Assembly: GCA_903861645.1 (NCBI GenBank)
Contig: CAIOVE010000052.1
Coordinates: 1 to 64,000, forward strand
Source of the DNA: an uncultured Hyphomicrobiales bacterium
GTDB lineage: Bacteria; Pseudomonadota; Alphaproteobacteria; Rhizobiales; Beijerinckiaceae
Direction: 5' to 3'
Length of the DNA stretch: 64,000 nucleotides
Under the pieces are notes generated by a model. The model was not told where the DNA came from, did no database searches, and saw only the letters and a program-made list of their open reading frames with translations. Of this stretch, positions 53,396 through 64,000 are shown piece after piece. Within the stretch, counting starts at the first letter, position 1. Each line of letters opens with the position of its first letter. The translations under genes and the position numbers were made by a program.

Positions 53396-53758
53396 ATGGC
53401 CGAGCAATTCATTGGAAAAGCGTCCGAATTCAAGGACGGCGACCGTCAGATCGTCCGCATCGGCGAGGACGAAATCGGCGTTTTCAAGCACGAAGGCGCC
53501 TTCTACGCCTATAGCAACTTCTGCCTGCATCAGGGCGGTCCGGCCTGCGAGGGCCTGACGATCGCCAATGTCGAGGAGCGCCTCCGCCCCGACAAGACCT
53601 CGATGGGTCTGCACTTCACCGACCAGATGAACTTCGTCTGCCCGTGGCATGGCTACGAGTACGACATGAAGACCGGCTGCCACGTGAAGGACAAGTCCGT
53701 GAAGCTGCGCAAGTACGACGTCGTGACGAAGGGAAACGACGTCTATGTCGTCGCCTAG
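53396..53758 (+). CDS. Rieske [2Fe-2S]-domain protein with extended inter-motif region
   Basis: NFCLHQGGPACEG...NFVCPWHGYEYDMKTGCHVKDKSVKLRKYDV. Confidence 0.9.
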   Translation: MAEQFIGKASEFKDGDRQIVRIGEDEIGVFKHEGAFYAYSNFCLHQGGPACEGLTIANVEERLRPDKTSMGLHFTDQMNFVCPWHGYEYDMKTGCHVKDKSVKLRKYDVVTKGNDVYVVA

Positions 53759-54302
53759 GACCAAGAAGGCCGCCCCCAAGGCGGCCAAGCCCTCGACCAA
53801 GGCGGCCAAGCCCGCCATCAAGGCGTCTCGCGCGGCCAGCAAGCCGGCGAGCGACGAGGGCATGACGGGTCGGGACAAGGCGAATTTCATCAAGGCCATG
53901 ATGGAGGGAATCGCGCCCAAGGACGCGTCCGGCAAGCGCCCCCCCATCAAGGTCGAGGCGCCCAAAAAGGTGGAAATCCTCCGCAAGATTTCCGCCCCCA
54001 CGCCCGTCGAGCGCAAGTCGAATCCGTTGTCGGACGAGGCCTTGAAATTTGCCGCCAGGCTGGAAGAGAAATTCGCCAATGGCGATTTCGAGGCGCTGAC
54101 CCCCGAGGCGACGCAGGCGCTGATGACCGCGATCTGCAAGCTTTACAGCGCCAACGCGGAAGCGGGCAACAAATTCCCGGTGGTCAAGGATCGTTTCTCG
54201 GTCACCGGAACGGACGCGATGATTCTCTGCGGCGCGCTGCTGAAGGCGGTCGACCTGCAGGTCTTCGAACTGGGCATGTGGCAAAGCTGGTCGGGCATCT
54301 GA
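53745..54302 (+). CDS. Hypothetical protein with Lys/Ala-rich N-terminal tail
   Basis: Overlaps Rieske gene end; MSSPRTKKAAPKAAKPSTKAAKPAIKASRAASKPAS then a folded-looking C-terminal region. Confidence 0.75.
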   Translation: MSSPRTKKAAPKAAKPSTKAAKPAIKASRAASKPASDEGMTGRDKANFIKAMMEGIAPKDASGKRPPIKVEAPKKVEILRKISAPTPVERKSNPLSDEALKFAARLEEKFANGDFEALTPEATQALMTAICKLYSANAEAGNKFPVVKDRFSVTGTDAMILCGALLKAVDLQVFELGMWQSWSGI

Positions 54303-54344
54303 ACCGCCCGTCTGGCCATCACTTTAGAAAACGGAGGGATTGAC

Positions 54345-55592
54345 ATGGACCTCATAGCTGACCGCGGTCGACGCGTACAAGTCGACGAACTCAACACCAG
54401 CAAGCTGCTCGCGCACGCCGCCAAGCAGACCCGCGACAAGGGCTTCGACGACGTGCTGATCGTCGACGTCGACGCGCATCACTACGAGAACGAGAGCTTC
54501 GGCGAAATCCTGCCGTTCATGGAGAACGAGGTTCTCAAGCAGTTGGCGATCGCCTCGCGCGCCAAGGGCGGCCGCGGCAATGTCGCGCCGTCGGGCTTCG
54601 GCTATCAGGACATGGGCGGTCGCGTCACGCGCTATCCGCTGCGCTCGTCTGAAAAGACCGACGCCAACGGCCCGCACCGCGACGTGCAGCTCGGCAACCG
54701 CTGGATGGACGCCATGGGCGTCGACTATTCCTGCCTGTTCCCCACGGGCATGCTGTCGATCGGCCTGCACCCGCAGAAGGAAATGGAAGTCGAGCTGTGC
54801 TGGGCCTACAACCGGTGGGTGACGGAAAAGGCCCTGCCGGAAAGCGGCGGACGCCTGTTCACCATGCTCTGCCTGCCCTTCAGCGACGCCGACGAATGCC
54901 TGCGTCAGGTCGAGACCTTCGGTCATCGTCCGGGCGTGCGCGGCTTCATGGTGACGACCGTGCGTCCGAAGATGGGCGTGCAGGACAACGCCTACATGAA
55001 GGTCTATCGCGCCATCGAGGAACGTGGCCTCGTGCTGTCGTTCCACTCCGGCCCGTCGTGGGGCGACCACACGTTCCAGAGCTGCAACCGCTTCCTGTCG
55101 GCGCATGCGCTGGGCTTCTCCTGGTACAACATCCTGCACTGCACGAACTGGGTCGTGAACGGCATGGGCGAGCGTTTCCCCAAGCTGCCCGTGCTGTGGA
55201 TCGAGGCCGGCCTGTCGTGGATTCCCTTCGTCATGCAGCGCATCGACCATGAATACATGCTGCGTCCGTCGGAATGTCCGCTTTTGAAGAAGAAGCCATC
55301 CGACTACATGCGCGACATGTTCTATTCGGTGCAGCCGATGGAAATCCAGGACATGGGCGCGCTGGAAACGACGTTCCGCATGATGGACGCCGAGAACTCG
55401 CTGCTCTACGCCTCGGACTATCCGCACTGGGACTTCGACCTGCCCTCGACGATCTGGGATCTGCCCTTCCTCACCGACAAGGCGCGCCACAACATCCTCG
55501 GCGGCACGGCCCACCGGCTGTTCAAGCTGCCGCCGCGCAACGAGGCGCAGAAGCAGAACCTCATCAAGTACGGCAACTACCAGGAATTCTGA
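54345..55592 (+). CDS. Amidohydrolase-family (metal-dependent TIM barrel) protein
   Basis: VLIVDVDAHHYENESFGEIL, GLVLSFHSGPSWG, LLYASDYPHWDFDLPSTIWD. Confidence 0.92.
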   Translation: MDLIADRGRRVQVDELNTSKLLAHAAKQTRDKGFDDVLIVDVDAHHYENESFGEILPFMENEVLKQLAIASRAKGGRGNVAPSGFGYQDMGGRVTRYPLRSSEKTDANGPHRDVQLGNRWMDAMGVDYSCLFPTGMLSIGLHPQKEMEVELCWAYNRWVTEKALPESGGRLFTMLCLPFSDADECLRQVETFGHRPGVRGFMVTTVRPKMGVQDNAYMKVYRAIEERGLVLSFHSGPSWGDHTFQSCNRFLSAHALGFSWYNILHCTNWVVNGMGERFPKLPVLWIEAGLSWIPFVMQRIDHEYMLRPSECPLLKKKPSDYMRDMFYSVQPMEIQDMGALETTFRMMDAENSLLYASDYPHWDFDLPSTIWDLPFLTDKARHNILGGTAHRLFKLPPRNEAQKQNLIKYGNYQEF

Positions 55593-55618
55593 TTTCCGGT
55601 GGTTTGGGACTAGGATCG

Positions 55619-55645
55619 CGGGCGGCCCTCGGGTCGCCCGTTTTC
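55619..55645 (+). terminator. Intrinsic terminator after amidohydrolase gene
   Basis: CGGGCGGCC-N4-GGTCGCCCG followed by TTTTCGTT. Confidence 0.75.
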
Positions 55646-55650
55646 GTTGA

Positions 55651-56703
55651 ATGGACCTGTTCATGATCATGCGCGCGGGACGCCGCCTCGCTTTCGTCGC
55701 GATAACGCTTTGCGCGGCAACCAGCGCCCGCGCACAGGACGCCGCCGGCTTCTATCGCGGCAAGACCGTCACGATGATCATCGCGTCCGCGGCGGGCGGC
55801 GGCTTCGATGCGTATGGCCGGCTCGTCGCGCGCCACATCGGCGCGCATATTCCCGGCAATCCCAATGTCATTCCGCAGAACATGCCGGGCGCGGCGGGCG
55901 CCAACGCCGCCTATTACGTGGTGAACGTCGCGCCGAAGGAGGGAACGGTCATCGGCGCCATTCACCCCGGCAACATCATCGAGCCCGTGCTGGGCGACAA
56001 GCGCAAGGTGCGCTTTGATCCCAGCGCGTTCCAGTATATCGGCAACGCCAACACGGATGTCTACATCTGCGTGACGCGCGCCGACGCGCCCGCCAAATCG
56101 TTCGCCGAGGCGTTGAACACCGAACTCGTGATGGGCTCGGGCGGCGAGGCCGCGTCGACCAAGGACTTTCCGGTCATGTTGACGAACGTGCTCGGCGCGA
56201 AATTCAAGATGGTGCTCGGCTATTCGGGCAATCGCGAGGTGCAGCTCGCGATCGAGAAGGGCGAAATTCACGGCGAATGCGGCGCCGGCTGGTCGAGCGT
56301 GCTGTCGGCGCATCCCGACTGGTTCGCCAACAAATTCGCGCGCGTGCTTGTGCAGGAGGCCTCCGTCGGACATCCCGATCTCGACCGGATGGGCGTGCCG
56401 AAGACGGTCGATTTCGCGAAGACGCCCGAACAACGCGCCGTGCTGGATCTCGTCTACGCGCAGGAGCAATTCGGGCGCCCCTATATCATGGCGCCGGAAA
56501 CGCCGGCCGAGCGCGTGTCGACCATGCGCAAGGCTTTCATGGATACGTTCCACGATCCCGCGTTCCTCGCCGAGGCCGCGCGGATGAACCTCGATGTGTC
56601 GCCGACCTCCGGCGAGGAAACGCAGGCGCTGGTGCGCAAGGTTTTCGCGACGCCGCCCGACATCGTCGAGCGCGCGAAACAGGCGACGACGGCGCGCGAA
56701 TAA
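55651..56703 (+). CDS. Bug/TctC-type substrate-binding protein (SBP-C)
   Basis: KTVTMIIASAAGGGFDAYGRLVARHIGAHIPGNPNVIPQNMPGAAGANAAYY. Confidence 0.87.
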   Translation: MDLFMIMRAGRRLAFVAITLCAATSARAQDAAGFYRGKTVTMIIASAAGGGFDAYGRLVARHIGAHIPGNPNVIPQNMPGAAGANAAYYVVNVAPKEGTVIGAIHPGNIIEPVLGDKRKVRFDPSAFQYIGNANTDVYICVTRADAPAKSFAEALNTELVMGSGGEAASTKDFPVMLTNVLGAKFKMVLGYSGNREVQLAIEKGEIHGECGAGWSSVLSAHPDWFANKFARVLVQEASVGHPDLDRMGVPKTVDFAKTPEQRAVLDLVYAQEQFGRPYIMAPETPAERVSTMRKAFMDTFHDPAFLAEAARMNLDVSPTSGEETQALVRKVFATPPDIVERAKQATTARE

Positions 56704-56709
56704 CCGGCG

Positions 56710-57705
56710 TCAGCGCGCCAGGAATTTTTCCAGCGTCAGCGGCATCGGCGGCTTGGCGGGAGCCTTCGGCGGCGTCGCCTCGAAATGCGTGGCTTCCTCG
56801 AACCATTTGCGCTGCGCGGGCAATCCCCACGGCAGGGAGATGTTGGGATCGCCGGGATCCCAGCGCACCGGTTCGTTCTCGAGATCCATGATCTGGTAAT
56901 GCGTGTTGAACAATTCGACGCGATGACCATCGGGATCGCGGAAATAGACAAACAGCGCGTGACCGGGGCCGTGGCGGCCGGGACCACGCTCGACGTCGCG
57001 GCCAAATCCCATTTCGCCGGCGATGTCGCAGGCGCGCAGCAGATTGTGCGTTTCCGCGGCCGCGTAGGCGAAGTGATGCAGGCGCGGCCCCTCGCCATTG
57101 AAGAACACGATGTCGTGCGGGTTGCCCTTGCGTTGCAGGAACACGCCGAAGATATCGTCGCCGCCCGCGGGCGCGATATATTCGCTCGCGCGAAATCCCA
57201 TTTCCATCCAGAACTCGGTCGCGCGTCGCACGTTCGGCGACAGAATCTGGCAGTGATCGATGCGTTGCGCGCAGCCGCCCTTGTGGCTTGAAAACCTCGT
57301 GATCATGCGCGGCATCGCGTCCATGCGGGCCGTCAGTTCGATCGGCGCGCCGACGGGATCGATCAGGTGCAGCGTGCGGCCCTGATAAGGCGCGTCGACG
57401 AAACGTGGATCGCAACCCGCCGCCGCGAAGGCGTCGTGCGCGCGATCGAGATCGTCCTCGGTCATCACGCGCATGCCGACGCGTTGGCACAGGGCGTCGC
57501 CCGACGAGCGCCTCAGCACGAGACTATGATGACAGGCTTCCTCGACTCCACGCAGATAAAGAGCGTCCTTGTCCTGATCGGAAACAACCAGACCTAGCAC
57601 CTCCGTGTAGAAATGCCGGCTGGCGTCGAGATCCCGGACGGTCATCACGAAATGGCTGGTGCGCGTAATGCGGCAGGGCGGATCGAACCGCGGCTTTGGC
57701 AGCAT
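56710..57705 (-). CDS. Two-domain VOC protein, extradiol (catechol 2,3-) dioxygenase-like
   Basis: TSHFVMTVRDLDASRHFYTEVLGLVVSD; RIDHCQILSPNVRRATEFW; GPGRHGPGHALFVYFRDPDGHRVELFNTHYQ. Confidence 0.9.
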   Translation of the reverse strand: MLPKPRFDPPCRITRTSHFVMTVRDLDASRHFYTEVLGLVVSDQDKDALYLRGVEEACHHSLVLRRSSGDALCQRVGMRVMTEDDLDRAHDAFAAAGCDPRFVDAPYQGRTLHLIDPVGAPIELTARMDAMPRMITRFSSHKGGCAQRIDHCQILSPNVRRATEFWMEMGFRASEYIAPAGGDDIFGVFLQRKGNPHDIVFFNGEGPRLHHFAYAAAETHNLLRACDIAGEMGFGRDVERGPGRHGPGHALFVYFRDPDGHRVELFNTHYQIMDLENEPVRWDPGDPNISLPWGLPAQRKWFEEATHFEATPPKAPAKPPMPLTLEKFLAR

Positions 57706-57900
57706 GGACGTTCCTCGAACAGGCAACGCACCGCTTGGCGCGGGCTCGGCGGGAGTATGGCCCGCGGCGATCGGAAATGTCCATCCGCCAAGCGGAAACG
57801 GGCCGCGCAAGGTTGTCAGAATCGCCCGTGACAATTAGTGTTCCGGTTAAATCCGACGCGGTTGCAAAACGCGCGGAACGCCATGCGGGAGGAGCTGCAA

Positions 57901-59562
57901 ATGCCGAGACATTCGATTTCTGGATTGGGCGCGGGCGTGGCCCTCGCCGCCTTGTTGCTTGCGTCGCCGACATTGGCGCAAGGACTATCCGGCAAGGTTG
58001 CTTCCGAAGCCGAGCCCAAAATGGAAGGCGTGCTCGTCACCGCCAAGCGCGAGGGATCGACCATCGCCACGACGGTCGTGACCGACGCGACGGGCGCCTA
58101 CGCCTTCCCGGCCGATCGCATAGGCCCCGGCAAATATACACTGTCGATCCGCGCCATCGGCTATGTGCTCGACGGACCGAAAAGTGTCGAGGTGCCGAAC
58201 GGGCAGCCGGCGACCGCCGACATCAAGCTGTCGAAGACAAAGAACCTCGCCGCGCAACTGTCGAACGCCGAATGGCTGATGTCGATGCCCGGCACGGACA
58301 AGGAAAAACAGTTCCTCGACGCCTGCTCGGGCTGCCACACCTATCAGCGCATCGTGAACTCGACCTACGAGCCCGAGGATTTCCGCGACAACATCTTCAA
58401 GCGCATGGGTTCCTATTCGCCGGGCTCCATGCCGACGAAGCCGCAGCCGCTCCTGCCCGGCCCGCGCGGCGAGCGCCCGGCCGTCAACGAGAAGGCGGCC
58501 CCCGCCGCCGCGGAACTGCTGGCGAAGGCCAACCTCAGTCAGGGCCCCAACCGGAGCTACGAACTCAAGACCCTGCCGCGGCCGGCCGGTCGCGCGACGA
58601 AGGTGATCATCACCGAATACGACCTGCCCGCGAAGGACTGGGAGCCCCACGACGTGATCATGGATCACGAGGGCATGGTCTGGTTCTCCGATTTCGGCGA
58701 CCAGCGCATGGGCCGCATGGACCCCAAAACCGGCAAGGTCGAAACCCTCGAACTGCCCATGATGAAAACCGATGGCTCGCCCAAGGGCGGACTTGAAATC
58801 GGCGAGGCGCCGAACGGCGACATCTGGCAGTCGGGCATGTATCAGGGCGGCGTCTATCGTTGGGAGCGCGCCACCGGCAAGGTCACCGCCTATCGCATTC
58901 CCGACAAATGGCAGACGGCCTCGACGCAGGAGTCGATGGTCTCGCCGCAGCATTCGGATGTCGACGGCTATGTCTGGACGAACGATCAGCAAGACCACTC
59001 GCTGCTGCGCCTGAACGTCAAGACCGGCGAATACGAGCAGATGGGCGAAACGAAGGACGCGAACGGCAAGCCGATTCCCGGCTATGGCATGCCGACGGAC
59101 CTCAAGAACCGACCCATGCTGCATGAATTCTCGGGCACGAGGATTGGCTGGTACGATCCCGAGAAGCGCGTCGCCGAGGTCTTCACGACGCCGTTCCAGG
59201 GCTCGGCGCCGCGGCGCGGACGCGTCGACGCGGAGGGCCGCCTGTGGTTCGCCGAATATCGTGGCGGCGGCATCGGCATGTTCGACACGAAGACCAAGGA
59301 ACTCAAGGAATACAAGCTGAAGGCGCCATGGGCGACGCCCTATGACGTCGTCGCGACGAAGACCGGCGAGGTCTGGGCCGGTTCGATGGCCAACGACATG
59401 GTCAACCGGCTCGATACGAAGAGCGGCGAGGAGGTCGATTACCTCATGCCGCGGCCGACCAACATCCGGCGCGTCTTCGTCGACGAGCGCGGCTCCCGCC
59501 CGGTGTTGTGGGTCGGCTCCAATCACGGCGCCTCGGTCATCAAGGTCGAGCCGCTGGATTGA
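57901..59562 (+). CDS. Secreted fusion: CarboxypepD-regulatory-like domain + CxxCH haem motif + Vgb/virginiamycin B lyase-like beta-propeller
   Basis: Signal peptide; ATTVVTDATGAYAFPADRIGPGKYTLSIRAIGY; DACSGCHTYQRI; propeller blades VWFSDFGDQRMGRMDPKTGKVETLELP, LWFAEYRGGGIGMFDTKTKELKEYKL, VWAGSMANDMVNRLDTKSGE. Confidence 0.85.
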   Translation: MPRHSISGLGAGVALAALLLASPTLAQGLSGKVASEAEPKMEGVLVTAKREGSTIATTVVTDATGAYAFPADRIGPGKYTLSIRAIGYVLDGPKSVEVPNGQPATADIKLSKTKNLAAQLSNAEWLMSMPGTDKEKQFLDACSGCHTYQRIVNSTYEPEDFRDNIFKRMGSYSPGSMPTKPQPLLPGPRGERPAVNEKAAPAAAELLAKANLSQGPNRSYELKTLPRPAGRATKVIITEYDLPAKDWEPHDVIMDHEGMVWFSDFGDQRMGRMDPKTGKVETLELPMMKTDGSPKGGLEIGEAPNGDIWQSGMYQGGVYRWERATGKVTAYRIPDKWQTASTQESMVSPQHSDVDGYVWTNDQQDHSLLRLNVKTGEYEQMGETKDANGKPIPGYGMPTDLKNRPMLHEFSGTRIGWYDPEKRVAEVFTTPFQGSAPRRGRVDAEGRLWFAEYRGGGIGMFDTKTKELKEYKLKAPWATPYDVVATKTGEVWAGSMANDMVNRLDTKSGEEVDYLMPRPTNIRRVFVDERGSRPVLWVGSNHGASVIKVEPLD

Positions 59563-59629
59563 TCCTTGCTAGCTAATCGTCGCGCGCGAGAGGCGCGCGG
59601 CGCCCGCCTTTCATGTTCCGGAGCACACA

Positions 59630-60544
59630 ATGATACAGGCCCAACGCCTTTCGCACGCCACGCTCGAAACGCCCGACATGCAACGCGCCATCGATTACTA
59701 TGTCGGCGTGAACGGTCTCGTCGAAGTCAGCCGCGACGCCGGCCACGCGTGGCTCGCCTCGAAAATCGGCCAGCTCGCCATCGAACTGGTGAAGGGCGAG
59801 GAGCCGGCCTGCACGCGGCTTTCGTTCGAGGTGGCGCCGACCACCAATCTCGCCGAGGCGCGCGACAAGCTCGCCGCCCTGGGCGTGAAGGCCGAATTGC
59901 GCGCCGACCCCTTCCCCGGCACGCCGCAATGCCTGAGCTTCTCCGATCCCGCCGGCACGATGATCGACATTTTCGCCAAGTGGGATTTCGTCGCGCCCAA
60001 CCAGAACGTCGCGGGCATCGGTCCGTTGAAGGTCGGCCATGTCGCCTTGTTCGTGCCCGACCTGCATCAGACAATCGATTTCTATTCGAAGGTTCTGGGT
60101 TTCCGCGTGTCGGACTGGATCGGCGATCTCTTCGTGTTCATGCGCTGCAACCCCGATCATCACACCGTGAATTTCTTTCAGGGCGGCCCGCGGCGCCTGC
60201 ATCACCTCGCGCTGGAACTGAAGGACTTCGTGCACATCAACAACGCCTGCGAAACGCTGGCGATGCATCGGATTCCACTGGGCTGGGGGCCGCTACGCCA
60301 TGGCCCCGGCCACAACATCGCCGCCTATCATCGCAACCACGACGATCACGTGATCGAGTATTATTGCGAACTCGACCAGATGAAGAACGAGGATCTCGGC
60401 TATTTCGAGCCGCGCCCGTGGCACGTCGATCGTCCGCAGCGGCCAAAGGTCTGGCCGGCGCGCACGTGGGTGTCGGGCTGGGGCACGCCGCCGGCGCCGG
60501 ACTTCGGCCGCAACGAACGCGCGCTCGGCTCGCGCAACCTCTAG
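59630..60544 (+). CDS. Two-domain VOC protein, extradiol dioxygenase-like
   Basis: [78 protein letters not shown]. Confidence 0.9.
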   Translation: MIQAQRLSHATLETPDMQRAIDYYVGVNGLVEVSRDAGHAWLASKIGQLAIELVKGEEPACTRLSFEVAPTTNLAEARDKLAALGVKAELRADPFPGTPQCLSFSDPAGTMIDIFAKWDFVAPNQNVAGIGPLKVGHVALFVPDLHQTIDFYSKVLGFRVSDWIGDLFVFMRCNPDHHTVNFFQGGPRRLHHLALELKDFVHINNACETLAMHRIPLGWGPLRHGPGHNIAAYHRNHDDHVIEYYCELDQMKNEDLGYFEPRPWHVDRPQRPKVWPARTWVSGWGTPPAPDFGRNERALGSRNL

Positions 60545-60641
60545 GCGCGCGACGACGACCGACGGGGCGGGGACGTTCGATTCCCGTCGATCGGCGCGGC
60601 GGGTCCATGGTAGGGTTTGCGATCAACCATCGGAATCCCTC

Positions 60642-61520
60642 ATGAACCTCGCCGCGATGCTCAAGGCGTTCGACGCGCCGACCGACCTGCCCGAGGAGGC
60701 CCTGCGCTGGGGCCTCGACCACTGGGACATCGCGCGGCCCGCGCTTGTTCAAGTGCTGGCCCGTTGCGCCCGCAACCCAGAGGGCGCGCGCGACGGCGAC
60801 ATGCTCGCGGCCTATTTCGGCCTGTTTTTGCTGGCCGAAAAACGCGACCCCGCGGCCGCGCCGATGTTGCGCGCGCTGATCAAGGCGCCGGAAGGCGCCG
60901 CGACCCTGTTCGCCGACGACGGCTCGATGTCGCTGGCGCGCGTGATGATCTCGGTTTTCGACGGCGACGCGCGCGCGCAGCGGGCGCTCGCCGAGGATCG
61001 CGCCATCGATCCCTTCATGCGCGAGATGGCCTATGAAACGGTCGCCTGGCTGACGGCGGCGGGGAAGATCGATCACGACGAAACGCTGGCGTGGCTGACC
61101 GCGGCGACCGCGCGCTTCGAGTCGATAGATCCCGTCGACGCCGACTGGATTTCATGGGGCTTCGCGGTGGCCCGGCTCGGCCTCGGCGACCTGATGGGCG
61201 AGGCGCGCGAAGCCTTCGGCGTCATGGGCGAGCAGGCCGTCGAGGCCATCGAGGAACTCGACATGATCTTCGCGATGGCGCGCGAGGAGACCGATCCGCT
61301 CGCCGTCTTCGCGCGTGACGGCATCGGCCCGGTGGATGACGCCATCGCCGACCTTCGACGCATCGATGAAATCGCCGCCACCCTCGAGGAAATGGAAAAT
61401 CCCGACGATGGCGAGGAGGCTCTCGCGCCCGTCGTCAATGAATTCCGCGATGTCGGACGTAATGATCCCTGCCCCTGCGGCAGCGGCAAGAAATTCAAGA
61501 AGTGCTGTCTGGCGGCGTGA
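60642..61520 (+). CDS. DUF1186-like protein with C-terminal SEC-C metal-binding motif
   Basis: Helical repeats; C-terminal [19 protein letters not shown]. Confidence 0.88.
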   Translation: MNLAAMLKAFDAPTDLPEEALRWGLDHWDIARPALVQVLARCARNPEGARDGDMLAAYFGLFLLAEKRDPAAAPMLRALIKAPEGAATLFADDGSMSLARVMISVFDGDARAQRALAEDRAIDPFMREMAYETVAWLTAAGKIDHDETLAWLTAATARFESIDPVDADWISWGFAVARLGLGDLMGEAREAFGVMGEQAVEAIEELDMIFAMAREETDPLAVFARDGIGPVDDAIADLRRIDEIAATLEEMENPDDGEEALAPVVNEFRDVGRNDPCPCGSGKKFKKCCLAA

Positions 61521-61551
61521 GCCGACGCGCCATCCGCGACGACGCGCAAAC

Positions 61552-61584
61552 AAAAACGCCGGGGAGCGATCCCCGGCGTTTTGT
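61552..61584. terminator. Bidirectional intrinsic terminator between convergent genes
   Basis: AAAAACGCCGGGG-agcgat-CCCCGGCGTTTTG. Confidence 0.9.
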
Positions 61585-61601
61585 TTTGATGATTGAAAAT
61601 A

Positions 61602-64000
<2,399 letters not shown>

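Noticed and set aside
57985-59526. 513-aa minus-strand ORF
   Set aside because: Antisense shadow of the haem-propeller fusion gene.

Overview
This 64 kb, high-GC window looks like an alphaproteobacterial (probably Rhizobiales-type) chromosome; the lineage is inferred from gene content and composition only. I call about 58 protein-coding loci, one insertion sequence and five intrinsic terminators. I found no rRNA, tRNA or CRISPR array. Housekeeping anchors are efp with epmA/epmB, pckA, purH, recF, gyrB and acnA (cut by the right window edge). The left edge is an IS3-family element that truncates a restriction-nuclease-like gene. Accessory interest is concentrated at about 33.8-60.5 kb. That region has several small catabolic modules built from Bug/TctC-type periplasmic binding proteins without TctA/TctB membrane partners, together with TauD, rhodanese, UbiD, amidohydrolases, VOC dioxygenases, an unusual Rieske protein, a GMC oxidoreductase with its small subunit, a Liv-type ABC importer, and a fusion of a CarboxypepD-like domain, a CxxCH haem motif and a Vgb-like propeller. 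The best candidates for an undescribed system are (i) the SBP-TauD-rhodanese-UbiD-SBP cassette (33833-39518) and (ii) the Rieske / Lys-Ala-rich protein / amidohydrolase operon (53396-55592). All family names come from reading the translations by eye; no database search was run.
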